Shown here: piece after piece, positions 53,885-61,766 of the stretch
How the letters are laid out: each line of letters opens with the position of its first letter
How positions within the stretch are numbered: the first letter of the stretch is position 1
Source: Chelativorans sp. AA-79
GTDB lineage: Bacteria > Pseudomonadota > Alphaproteobacteria > Rhizobiales > Rhizobiaceae
DNA: 64,000 bases
Direction of reading: 5' to 3'
Assembly (NCBI RefSeq): GCF_029457495.1
Contig: NZ_CP120363.1
Coordinates: forward strand, 155,482-219,481
Made by a program: the position numbers and the translations under genes
The notes under the pieces: generated by a model
Told to the model about the DNA's origin: nothing
What the model saw: only the letters and a program-made list of their open reading frames with translations
Database searches by the model: none

Positions 53885-54053
53885 CAACAAAAATGATAGC
53901 GATTTATCCGATATATGTGCCACTAGCCATTTTTCAAATATCAATATGATTGCCTTTTTCCATGTTCGTGTGCTTCTATATCGATGTGAATCCACGTCCA
54001 CACCAATGTGGATTCGTGTGTGAGTAGAAACACATTTTTGTGGAGCTGAGACG
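53885..54053. promoter_or_regulatory. AT-rich region between oriT and the VirC1-like gene with an inverted repeat
   Basis: GAATCCAC (53988-53995) and GTGGATTC (54008-54015) form an inverted repeat 39-66 bp before the ParA-type gene, a good position for autorepression by the ATPase or its RHH partner. The region is the most AT-rich stretch of the transfer area. Confidence 0.5.
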
Positions 54054-54755
54054 ATGACCATCGTGATCGCTGCCATCAACGGCAAGGGAGGCGCGGGAAA
54101 GACGACCACGCTGATGAACATCGCGGGGGAATATGCCCTGCGCGGTGGAAGCGTCGCCATGATCGACATGGACGCCCGCAGCAATCTGATGAAATGGTGG
54201 ACGGATTGTCAGGAGAAGGATGCCCAGCCCGGGGGCATCGAGGTCTTCAGCCACAAGACGGCACGCGGGCTGGAACGCTGGATTGAGGAAAATGCCGCTA
54301 TATTCGACTATATCCTGATCGACACGCCCGGAGAGGACACGTCGATCGTGGACCCGGTGATCGCAACGGCCGATCTGGTGATCTCACCCATCCAGCCGTC
54401 CAAGCGTGAAGTGCTCGGCGCCATCGACAGTTTCGAGAATGTGCTGCGGGTCAACGATGCGCTGGGCAGGACCTGCCGGCATGGCGTGCTGCGGACCCGG
54501 ATCACCGTGACGGTTCGGCACACGGAACTCTATCGGAAAATCAGGCCGATCATCGAGGACACGGTTGAGACCTATCTGTTCCGTACCGAGGTGTTCGAGC
54601 GCAATGTCTACAAGGACATTCACAACGGGACCGGCACGCTTCAGATGCAGGAGGTGACGGAGGCGATCGCCAAGGCGCGGCGAGGAACGCAGGCGCTGGT
54701 CGCGGAAGTCGACGAACTGCTCATGAACGAGGCAGCGTCGGGGAGCGTAACATGA
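54054..54755 (+). CDS. ParA/VirC1-type ATPase beside oriT
   Basis: A 233-residue ParA-superfamily ATPase: deviant Walker A NGKGGAGKTTTLMN at residues 10-20, VAMIDMDARSNLMKWW, YILIDTPGEDTS and SPIQPSKREVLGAI. Length and architecture match VirC1, which gathers the relaxosome at the cell pole, and also small plasmid partition ATPases. The plasmid already has RepA/RepB for partition, and this gene sits next to oriT, so a VirC1-like role is the better guess. It overlaps the RHH gene by 4 bp. Confidence 0.78.
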   Translation: MTIVIAAINGKGGAGKTTTLMNIAGEYALRGGSVAMIDMDARSNLMKWWTDCQEKDAQPGGIEVFSHKTARGLERWIEENAAIFDYILIDTPGEDTSIVDPVIATADLVISPIQPSKREVLGAIDSFENVLRVNDALGRTCRHGVLRTRITVTVRHTELYRKIRPIIEDTVETYLFRTEVFERNVYKDIHNGTGTLQMQEVTEAIAKARRGTQALVAEVDELLMNEAASGSVT

Positions 54756-55108
54756 ACGGGAAGGAGAGCCTGTCGCTGGACGAATTCGTCACCGCCCCGC
54801 GCCGGCAGCGCCCGGCGGCGAGTTTGGGCCCGGATCGCGCCGGGGACGAAAACTCCGCTGCGCCGCAGAGTGCGCCAGCACCGGTTCCCAGCGAGGAAAC
54901 GGGCAGAGGCGTGGCATCCAACGAGGCGAGCAAGGCGCTGCGTCAGATGAAGAGGGCGCGCATGAAAGGCACAAGCCATTTCGTGAATGTCAATCTCGAT
55001 CGCGATACAAAGCGTCGCCTGAAGCTGGCCTCCTTCAACATGGAGACGTCCATGCAGGCCATTATGGAGAAGGCGATCCGGCAGTATCTCGACGCGAACG
55101 GATACTAA
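54752..55108 (+). CDS. Ribbon-helix-helix partner (VirC2/ParG-like)
   Basis: A 118-residue protein. The first 70 residues are disordered and rich in Pro/Ala. The last 50 form a ribbon-helix-helix: SHFVNVNLDRDTKRRLKLASF, then ETSMQAIMEKAIRQYLDANG. VirC2 is an RHH protein binding next to the T-border, and ParG plays the matching role for partition ATPases. The tight coupling to the ATPase gene and to oriT favours a relaxosome function, without excluding partition. Confidence 0.72.
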   Translation: MNGKESLSLDEFVTAPRRQRPAASLGPDRAGDENSAAPQSAPAPVPSEETGRGVASNEASKALRQMKRARMKGTSHFVNVNLDRDTKRRLKLASFNMETSMQAIMEKAIRQYLDANGY

Positions 55109-55262
55109 GCTACTCGATAGCTTCGGGAGACCGAGTTGAACTTTGGCCCGAATCCCTGCTAGGAGCGCTATTGTTTTGAGATGGATTTTTTGCAGCCACT
55201 CATGTTCGGCGGGATTCTCCATGTCAGTTTGACGGGAAAATCTATTGGATTGAGTCATCCAG

Positions 55263-55742
55263 ATGGCCATTAAGGACATTCAGACGTTCATCGACCAGAA
55301 CGGCCTTGTCGAGACAACCGATTCCGAGGTCGACAAGCCGATCTGGCGCAAGCCGGGATTTGACGGGGTTCGCGGCCTGCTCGAAATGGAAAAGGCGTTG
55401 AGCCTCTTTCTGCGCGAGCGGCGGGATGCACTGAACCTGAACCGCGAACAGGTCGGCATGATGATCGGCATCCATCACGAGATCTATGCGCGGCATGAAC
55501 GGGCAGACGCCAAACTTAGGGTGACGCGGCTGCTCCATCTTGCCGAACTACTCAAATTCTCGCCGGTTGAGGCAATTTACGCGGCCGCGCCGCAATTTTT
55601 TGGCGACAGCGAAAAGGAGGCGGCGGTCAAAATCAAACTCGTGATGCGCATACTCGGCCTGCCGGCCGCAACGGCGCAGAATATGCTCATGCTGGTGGAA
55701 GGCCTGTCACCGGACCCCACACCAAAGGATAGCAACAGCTGA
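55263..55742 (+). CDS. Helix-turn-helix regulator
   Basis: A 159-residue protein with an Xre-like motif in the middle: FLRERRDALNLNREQVGMMIGIHHEIYARHERA, then LRVTRLLHLAELLKFSPVEAIYAAAP. N- and C-terminal helical parts flank it. A 150-bp gap before the gene should hold its own promoter. It might regulate the virC-like pair or transfer as a whole; no target can be read from the sequence. Confidence 0.65.
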   Translation: MAIKDIQTFIDQNGLVETTDSEVDKPIWRKPGFDGVRGLLEMEKALSLFLRERRDALNLNREQVGMMIGIHHEIYARHERADAKLRVTRLLHLAELLKFSPVEAIYAAAPQFFGDSEKEAAVKIKLVMRILGLPAATAQNMLMLVEGLSPDPTPKDSNS

Positions 55743-55817
55743 TCCCGTAGTTCCGCCGCATATCAGGGCCGGGAAAGCTAGTCGCCCAGCTTGGCGACAA
55801 TGTCGTTTCCGGAAGGG

Positions 55818-56085
55818 ACCCGATTTTGTGTCGATGCCCCCCTTCGGGCGTCGGCTGAAAATTGGAGGAGCCGCGATGTCCTTGACGCCGGATGGGCTGG
55901 CGTAAAATGGGACGTCAGAGGAAGACCCCGCGCCCAAAGGGCGCGTCCTTGCCCGGCGACCCAGCCGGCGGGAGCGCGAGGGGCGGGCCTCTCGTCTGCG
56001 GCATGGACCGGTCGATCCGGTGCCTGGCGCACAAGCGGGATTGAACGAATAGGCGCGGGTGTCACGATTGACGCGAACCGGCGCG
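55818..56085. repeat. Noncoding direct repeat, copy A, starting with a hairpin
   Basis: It opens with a hairpin (55818-55859) whose right arm is GGGCGTCGGCTGAAAATTGG. Shared blocks with copy B at 56808 are GGCTGAAAATTGGAGG, GTCCTTGA, TGGGACGTCAGAG and a GGTCGATCCGG near the end. Short frames across it differ between copies, so it is probably not coding. Confidence 0.6.
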
Positions 56086-56143
56086 ACACGGCCGCGGCAT
56101 CAAAAAGATCGAGGCGGCTTTCACCGCCCCGATCTCCCGGCCA

Positions 56144-56705
56144 TCAGGTGCGGCCGGGCTCCTCGTTGCCGAAGAATGTCTCCGGGTCCGTTCCGGAGTT
56201 TGCCCACCACGCCGCTTCGGCTTCGGCTTCGCTGTAGTAGACGTGGTCGGCGGTGAAGCTCACGCCCGCTGATGTCCTCGATCTCGGCGATGATGCCGGC
56301 GAGGCCGCAGAGCTTTTCGGGCGCGACCGGCTCGACGATGGGCAGGACGCCGTCGCAGAAGTACCAGCGTCCCTCGCGGAAGTCGTAATACTCGCGCGTG
56401 AAATCATCCACCAGATAGTCGTCCAGCAGCGCGACCGGCTCGACCAGCCACTTCTCGTGATAGGCGCTGTGGTAGTGATGCAGGTCGTAGAACGCATCCT
56501 CCTTTTCCGCCGTCCCCCGCGCCATCGCAGACACGCCCTCGGCGGTGAGGATCTTGCGCTGATCCTCGATCATTGCGGCGAGGATGCCGGCGAGCTTGGT
56601 GTGGACGCCGCGCGCAAGATCGGTGTCGCAGCCGAGACGGTTGGCGAGGACATTGATGCGCAAACCGGAGAGCTGCGCGATAAGCATGATCGTGTCGTAA
56701 GCCAT
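56144..56705 (-). pseudogene. Plasmid-borne hypothetical gene with a C-terminal frameshift
   Basis: The main frame starts at ATG 56705 (AYDTIMLIAQLSGLRINVLANRLG) and stays coherent to EIEDISG, near nt 56270. The rest of the natural protein is in the next frame: VSFTADHVYYSEAEAEAAWW, then NSGTDPETFFGNEEP, ending at 56144. One extra base at about 56265 explains it. I cannot name the family; the middle has an HYHSAYHEKWL segment and many acidic residues. It lies between the two copies of the noncoding repeat. A sequencing error or a recent inactivation are both possible. Confidence 0.65.
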
Positions 56706-56807
56706 GTCATGGTCTCCTTCATCTTGATGACGGAGGCCGGGCGACGGGCAAGTCGAGCATCGGGTCAAGGATCGCGAAGCGACCGCCGGAGGCGGCAAGC
56801 GGAGGAA

Positions 56808-57110
56808 CCGATTTTCTGACGACGCCCCTTCGGCGTCGGCTGAAAATTGGAGGGGCCGCGCAGTCCTTGAGGCGATGTGAGCGGCCAGTACACTGGGACG
56901 TCAGAGAGATAGACCCACGGCGCCGTCAGGCGTCGTGTCCATATCCGGCGACCAGGCGGGGGGAGTGCGAGGGGTGTCCCCTTGCGATGGGGTGGCCGGT
57001 CGATCCGGCCGCTCCATCTCGCGAGATGCGGGCGTCACCGAAGGCGGAGACCGTTTGCGGGCTCCGGGAGCGCAGCGACTAGCACGCGGTCGCCGAAGGC
57101 GGCTCGCCCA
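56808..57110. repeat. Noncoding direct repeat, copy B, starting with a hairpin
   Basis: A hairpin with 19-base arms around a 5-base loop (56808-56850; arms end in GACGACGCC and GGCGTCGG) opens the copy, about 100 bp upstream of the - strand gene at 56144-56705. The same blocks as in copy A follow in the same order. More GC-rich stems lie downstream up to about 57110. Confidence 0.6.
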
Positions 57111-57219
57111 AAACCGGACAAGCCGCTTCACCGACCGATCACGGATATGAATCCTTGGATGCACACCGATTCAAAAATGTCGTTGGACGTCATCGCCCGC
57201 ACCGGACGATTCTCGCGCC

Positions 57220-57522
57220 ATGCTCACTCAACCCTATCGGCTCTATATCGAGCGCACGGACCCGAAAAAGAACATGGCGCGCTTCTATGCGCTGTCCATC
57301 GAACCGACGCTGTTCGGGACGCCCACGCTGACCCGGCGCTGGGGACGCATCGGATCGAGAGGGCAAGCAAAGGTGCATCATTTCGAGAGGGAAGCGGATG
57401 CGGTCCTGCTGTTCCTCGACCTGCTGCGCCGAAAGCGCGCTCGCGGCTATCGGGCAAGGTCGGAAGTTCGGGCTCTCGGCCGCCGGCGACCGGAGAGCCA
57501 ACGCAATGCGGAACTTGATTGA
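57220..57522 (+). CDS. WGR-domain protein
   Basis: A 100-residue protein that is almost entirely a WGR domain: MARFYALSIEPTLFG, then LTRRWGRIGSRGQAKVHHF with the Trp-Gly-Arg core and a final helix AVLLFLDLLRRKRARGY. The domain binds nucleic acids, as in PARP1 and bacterial MolR. Small stand-alone WGR genes are common on rhizobial plasmids. It is the only + strand gene between 55.8 and 64 kb. Confidence 0.82.
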   Translation: MLTQPYRLYIERTDPKKNMARFYALSIEPTLFGTPTLTRRWGRIGSRGQAKVHHFEREADAVLLFLDLLRRKRARGYRARSEVRALGRRRPESQRNAELD

Positions 57523-57665
57523 CATGGGCAACCCGGTCGCGCGCGGCAGCGGGGTTGCGGTATCCCGGGATGACCGTGCGGGATGGCCCGAGCGGCGCCG
57601 ATCAGATAACAGCACGATGATGGGAACGGCGGTATGCCCGTTCCCCTCAGCTTGATGCGCCGGCG

Positions 57666-57992
57666 TCAGGCGTGGATGCGGACGGTTGAGATATCCTGAA
57701 GCTGCGCGATCCATCGCCCAGCGTGGCCGGGTGACTGGAAGGCGACGCCGGCAACCAGCACGCCTTCCGAATGCTCAATGAGGAAGTTGATGAAGGGGAT
57801 GCCGGATTTGCTGGATCGGCTCCAGCCATAGCCGGCGTCCGTTCGGCCGCCGGCATCGATGCAATAGTCCGCCGCGCGCTCGTTCGTCCGCTCGACCTCG
57901 CGAACGATCGTCGGCAGCGTCGTGGCGATCTGGCGCTCGATGTCGGGATCGATCGTACCGGCGAGAAGCGTTTCGATCAGGTGGACCGTCAT
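57666..57992 (-). CDS. Hypothetical plasmid protein
   Basis: A 108-residue protein starting TVHLIETLLAGTIDPDIERQ, with EHSEGVLVAGVAFQSPGHAGRW in the second half. It looks well formed and has low similarity to anything I can name. It lies downstream of DUF736 on the same strand with 68 bp between, containing a strong hairpin (GACCGGCCC arms, 58019-58048) that may end DUF736 transcription. Confidence 0.6.
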   Translation of the reverse strand: MTVHLIETLLAGTIDPDIERQIATTLPTIVREVERTNERAADYCIDAGGRTDAGYGWSRSSKSGIPFINFLIEHSEGVLVAGVAFQSPGHAGRWIAQLQDISTVRIHA

Positions 57993-58060
57993 CGTGGCTC
58001 TCCGAGGTTTGAGGGAGGGGACCGGCCCCCGATGCTTTGTGGGCCGGTCTCGTTCGCGCC

Positions 58061-58384
58061 TTAGGCGGGCGGGTTCCAGAGGATCACCTTCTTGTTCGGA
58101 TCGTCGCCGGGCGCCGGGGCCACGTTGCCGTAGATGATGCCGAACTCCGGGGCCGAGAGCTTGACCGAGAGGTATTCCTCGCCGGTCTGCTTGCTGATGC
58201 GGTTCCAGCCGGCGCCCAGCTCGAAGCCGTTGCGGCGTGCGATGATCCGGACGTCGGGGGCATCGTCGCTCGACTTCATTGCGTTGGGCACGAGGGCGAT
58301 GGGGGCGTTGACATTGAGGGTCGCCAGCGTGCCTTCGAAGCTGCCGTCCTGCTTGGCGGTGAGGTTAGCGATCGTGGTGGCCAT
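58061..58384 (-). CDS. DUF736 family protein
   Basis: A 107-residue protein matching DUF736: ATTIANLTAKQDGSFEGTLATL at the start, DVRIIARRNGFELGAGWNRIS and the ending SVKLSAPEFGIIYGNVA. The family is widespread on alphaproteobacterial conjugative plasmids and usually placed near transfer or plasmid maintenance genes; no function is known to me. AAGGAGAAGT precedes the start. A 142-bp hairpin lies 75 bp upstream. Confidence 0.88.
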   Translation of the reverse strand: MATTIANLTAKQDGSFEGTLATLNVNAPIALVPNAMKSSDDAPDVRIIARRNGFELGAGWNRISKQTGEEYLSVKLSAPEFGIIYGNVAPAPGDDPNKKVILWNPPA

Positions 58385-58458
58385 GGTACTTCTCCTTCAG
58401 GTTGCATCGGGACCATTCCCGATGGCGCCAAAGGAGAGGGCCGCCTGCTGCGAGGCAG

Positions 58459-58600
58459 CTCGGCCCAAATTTCTGCAAAATTCTATTTTCCGCCGAAAGC
58501 GGGCCCGCGCTTTCTCCGAGCCGCTTGCGGCGAGGTCTTGGGAAAGCGCCTGGGCCCGCAACAAAAACCGAAATCGAATTTTGCTGAAATTTGGGCCGAG
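58459..58600. repeat. Large noncoding hairpin upstream of DUF736
   Basis: Outer arms CTCGGCCCAAATTTC (58459-58473) and GAAATTTGGGCCGAG (58586-58600) are perfect complements. The pairing continues inward through GCAAAATTC/GAATTTTGC and GCGGGCCC/GGGCCCGC with few mismatches, leaving a GC-rich centre of about 35 bases. It is far longer than a terminator and lacks a T-tract. Confidence 0.75.
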
Positions 58601-59513
58601 TCTTACCCCTTCAGGGGTTGCCCGCAGCAGACGGTCCTCTACAAAGGCGACACAAAGAGGGGATGGTCTCGTTGCGACCGAACCGGGAAGACCAGCCAAG
58701 GCCACCTGAGCGCTGACCTTGCGGTCGAGCAGCGCCGCATCAGAGCTGGCCCGATGACCCCTCTACCGGCAACACCTGCTTGGCCCGCCCTGCCCCATGC
58801 GATGCTGCGCGCGCGTCCTCTGTCGGCGTCCGTGTCGCCGCACCCGTAACGGAGTTGAGCCGCCGCCGGCTGTCCGGCATCATCACGGGAGTCGGCCGGC
58901 GGAGGAGGCCTCCGCTCACGCCGCGGGCGCCGTGTCTCGTCTCATCTCTGGCAAGGTGGCCCGGGCCGCCGATCCAGACAGGAGGATGATCCCTGCCCCG
59001 ACTGCAGCGCGGACGTCCGGCCGCCAGCATCGGGGGCTGGTTCCGCGGGAGGCTGAGACCCTTGGGGGGGCATGTCGGACCGCGGCTGAAGGCCTACAGC
59101 TTTTCGGCGAAGCGCGCCAAGGCGCAGGCGCTCGGTCGCCTTCGGCGGGGGGAAACAGGTCGCTCCGCGGGGCCACGGGCGAGCCCGAGCCAGCCGACGA
59201 TCTCGACGGAGACAGAGTCCGCTGCTCATTCGGCAAATCGTCGGCGCTCGGCGCGTCGGGAACCGGCCCGGACTTTGTCGTTGCGGTCGTCTGTCTCCAA
59301 TCTCGGGGTCGCGCGGCTCCCTGCGGTGCCCATTGCCCTTAAGACCCCGTGCCGCGTCAAAAGCGACGCTGGCGCGGCGCTGTGGACTGCCGTCGTGCCG
59401 CGCTGCGCGCGGCTGGCGCGCTCCTTGCGTCGCGCAGAGGTGGCCTTCGGCCGGGGCGCGAAGCGCGGCCGGGTCCGTCATTCGCACGATTTTGCCGGAA
59501 ATGCTGCGCGGGG
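58601..59513. other. GC-rich stretch without a recognisable gene
   Basis: Long open frames exist on both strands, as expected at this GC content, but none gives a coherent protein. I see several short GC stems and no clear promoter. Confidence 0.5.
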
Positions 59514-60458
59514 TTACGCGCCGCCCTCCGCCGGCCGCCAGACCGGGATGCCGAGCCTGCGGGCCTTGTCGGCGAGGTTGTCCTGGATGCCGCCACCGGG
59601 GAAGACGACAACGCCGACGGGCATCGTCTCCAGCATCGTGTCGTTGCGCTTGAAGGGCGCCGACTTGCGCGAGTGATTGACGAAGTCCGGCGGGAAGGGA
59701 ACGACCGTGACGTTCCGCGTGGCGGCCCATTTGTCGGCGATCAGGTCCGCGCCGGTCCTCGCGCCGCCATGCATGAGGATCATGTCTGCGTGCTTGGCGC
59801 GGAGCCGGTCCAGCGCGTCCCAGATCAGGGTGTGATCGTTGAAATCGAGCCCGCCCGAGAAAGCAATCCGGGATCCGGCCGGCACCATTACCTCGCGCTC
59901 GGCGCGCCGGCGGGCGGCGATGAACTCGCGGGAATCGATGACCGCCGCGGTGAGATTGGCATGGTTGACCTTCGAGCCAGAGCGCGGCCGCCAGCTGGAC
60001 CCGGTATGGGCTTCGAACAGATCCGCCGCCTCGTCGCGCAGGAACTCGAAGGCGTTGCGGCGCTCGACCATGGTAATGCCCTCGGCCGTCAGGCGTTCGA
60101 GCTCGACGGACTTTACCTCCGAGCCATCCTGCTCCTTCTGGCTGATCCGCTGAGCGACCTCGTTGCGGTCGAGCTCGCGCTGCACACGGTCGACGCCCCG
60201 GTGGAAGAGGTTGACGGCGCCCCACAGCACGTCTTCGAGGTCGGGCTCAAGCCGTGTATCGGCGAAGCCGCCGGCGAGGGTATCGAAGACGTCGGCCAGC
60301 GCGGCGCGGAGCGTCTGCTCGTCGGGCAGCGGGCGTGGATCCGGCTCATCCGCGAAGGGGCGATGACCGTAAAGCTGCAGCTCGTGGATGACGCGATCGG
60401 TCGGGGAAGATGCGTGGTGCGGCTCGAAGGCGTCGTCGTAGGGTGTGGTGTGGTCCAT
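59514..60458 (-). CDS. DUF2493 (SLOG-like) plasmid protein
   Basis: A 314-residue protein. The C-terminal DUF2493 domain is a Rossmann-like SLOG fold: RIAFSGGLDFNDHTLIWDALDRLR, MILMHGGARTGADLIADKWA, TVVPFPPDF and VVVFPGGGIQDNLADKAR. Such folds bind nucleotides or nucleotide-derived signals. The N-terminal 190 residues are helical (FEFLRDEAADLFEAH). The family is a regular member of rhizobial plasmid maintenance regions. A 105-bp hairpin lies 49 bp before its start. Confidence 0.85.
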   Translation of the reverse strand: MDHTTPYDDAFEPHHASSPTDRVIHELQLYGHRPFADEPDPRPLPDEQTLRAALADVFDTLAGGFADTRLEPDLEDVLWGAVNLFHRGVDRVQRELDRNEVAQRISQKEQDGSEVKSVELERLTAEGITMVERRNAFEFLRDEAADLFEAHTGSSWRPRSGSKVNHANLTAAVIDSREFIAARRRAEREVMVPAGSRIAFSGGLDFNDHTLIWDALDRLRAKHADMILMHGGARTGADLIADKWAATRNVTVVPFPPDFVNHSRKSAPFKRNDTMLETMPVGVVVFPGGGIQDNLADKARRLGIPVWRPAEGGA

Positions 60459-60506
60459 GGTCGGTCTCCGTCGGTTGCGGCCGCGCCTCTCGCGGCCTGA
60501 CGGCGA

Positions 60507-60611
60507 CCCCAGACCACGCCCCGGCCGGCCGGAGCCGCGCGCTCCGCGCGCGGACCAGCGCAGCGCCGGGCGGCTTTAGCCGCCGTAGGCCAGGCCGGGG
60601 TGTGGTAGGGG
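60507..60611. repeat. Large noncoding hairpin upstream of DUF2493
   Basis: The left arm is CCCC-AG-ACCACGCCCCGGCC from 60507, the right arm GGCCGGGGTGTGGT-A-GGGG ending at 60611. About 17 of 20 positions pair. Inside are two smaller GC hairpins, one with GCGGC-TTTA-GCCGC. Confidence 0.65.
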
Positions 60612-60718
60612 TCGCTCTCTCGGCAGGCCGTGGGCGCGGCTCTCACCGCCGGACCGAAAACCATGACCGGCCCGCACCCGACGCCGCCCGGCCGGCACCC
60701 GCCTCCCTTCCCGGCCCG

Positions 60719-61753
60719 TCAGCCGGGCAACAGAAAGCGGTCGGCATCCGCGGCAACGAGCTGGGGCCGCAGCCAGTCGATGAGCCGCTCGGGACCAAGC
60801 CGGCGCAGGTCTTCGTTGAAGTCCCCGAGCATCGGCGCGAGTGCGAGCACGAGCATGCCGGCCTCGCGGGCGCGGCGGCCGAGACGCTCGATGCCGTGGC
60901 GGCCAGCCGCGTCGGCGTCGGCCGCGATATAGAGACGCTCGCAGCCGGAAGGGAGCGTGAGGGCGGCGAGGTGATTGGCCGAGGTCGCCGCGATCGACGG
61001 AAGTCCTGGCATCACCGTCACGAGCGACAGCATGGTTTCGAGGCCCTCGGCCGCGGCGAGGATCGGGACAGGGTCGCTCGATGTAAAGCCGAAGCGGACG
61101 CCATTGCCGAGAAGCGAACCCATCGAGCGCCGCGGATCATCGACGCGCGCCTTGCCGGCGCCGGCTGGATCCAGCCAGGTGCGGTGAACACCGGTGATCG
61201 CGCCGTCCGGTGCGGTGATCGCGGCAAGCACCGCCGGAAAGGTGCGCGTCGCGCCGGTGCGAAGGTCGCGATAATAGCAGCCGGGATGGAAGCGGAGGGA
61301 CCGTTCACGCGGTCCGCAGAGAATGCCGCGCTCGCGCAGATAGCGGTCGGCGAGCGTGCCGCGCAGCGGCTGGCCCATGGCGAAGAGACGGCGCGCCGCA
61401 TCGGGACGTCGCTGCGTGCCACCGGATGGCTCGGCGTCAGCGTTCCGCGATCGCGCCGGTTCCGGCTCGGCAAGGAAGCGTCGGGCCTCCTTGGCGATGG
61501 CGCGAAATTCGGTCAGGCCGCGCGCGCCGGCAATGAGATCGAGCAGGTCGCCGAACTCATCGGGCCGGGCCGCGTCCTGCCAGCGGCCGACACGGTCCCC
61601 CTTCACCCGGACATAGAGGGAGCGGCCAGGCGAGTTCGCCAGATCGCCGACGATCCAGTAGCTGCCGGCGAGGTGGCCGGCCGGCAGATAATGCCGGCAG
61701 ACCGCTTCGGCGTGCTCTGCGAGCCGGGCGGCAAGATCGGATGCCGATTGCAT
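60719..61753 (-). CDS. Toprim-domain, primase-like plasmid protein
   Basis: A 344-residue protein. The C-terminal Toprim domain shows ILAAAEGLETMLSLV with the Glu, then RLYIAADADAAGRHG with the DxD motif. The N-terminal part (WIVGDLANSPGRSLYVRVKGD; GRWQDAARPDEFGDLLDLI) resembles the zinc-finger-less primase-like family found on alphaproteobacterial plasmids. It may prime or process incoming strands. It lies 13 bp downstream of the helicase gene on the same strand, so they form an operon. Confidence 0.82.
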   Translation of the reverse strand: MQSASDLAARLAEHAEAVCRHYLPAGHLAGSYWIVGDLANSPGRSLYVRVKGDRVGRWQDAARPDEFGDLLDLIAGARGLTEFRAIAKEARRFLAEPEPARSRNADAEPSGGTQRRPDAARRLFAMGQPLRGTLADRYLRERGILCGPRERSLRFHPGCYYRDLRTGATRTFPAVLAAITAPDGAITGVHRTWLDPAGAGKARVDDPRRSMGSLLGNGVRFGFTSSDPVPILAAAEGLETMLSLVTVMPGLPSIAATSANHLAALTLPSGCERLYIAADADAAGRHGIERLGRRAREAGMLVLALAPMLGDFNEDLRRLGPERLIDWLRPQLVAADADRFLLPG

Positions 61754-61766
61754 GATCGCCTCCCGC

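Noticed and set aside
55791..56237. A 148-residue + strand frame across repeat copy A
   Set aside because: It covers the hairpin and overlaps the end of a real - strand gene; copy B does not preserve the frame.
58797..59342. Open frames on both strands in the 58.6-59.5 kb gap
   Set aside because: The products are Arg/Ala/Pro-rich with no coherent fold, as produced by GC-rich noncoding DNA.
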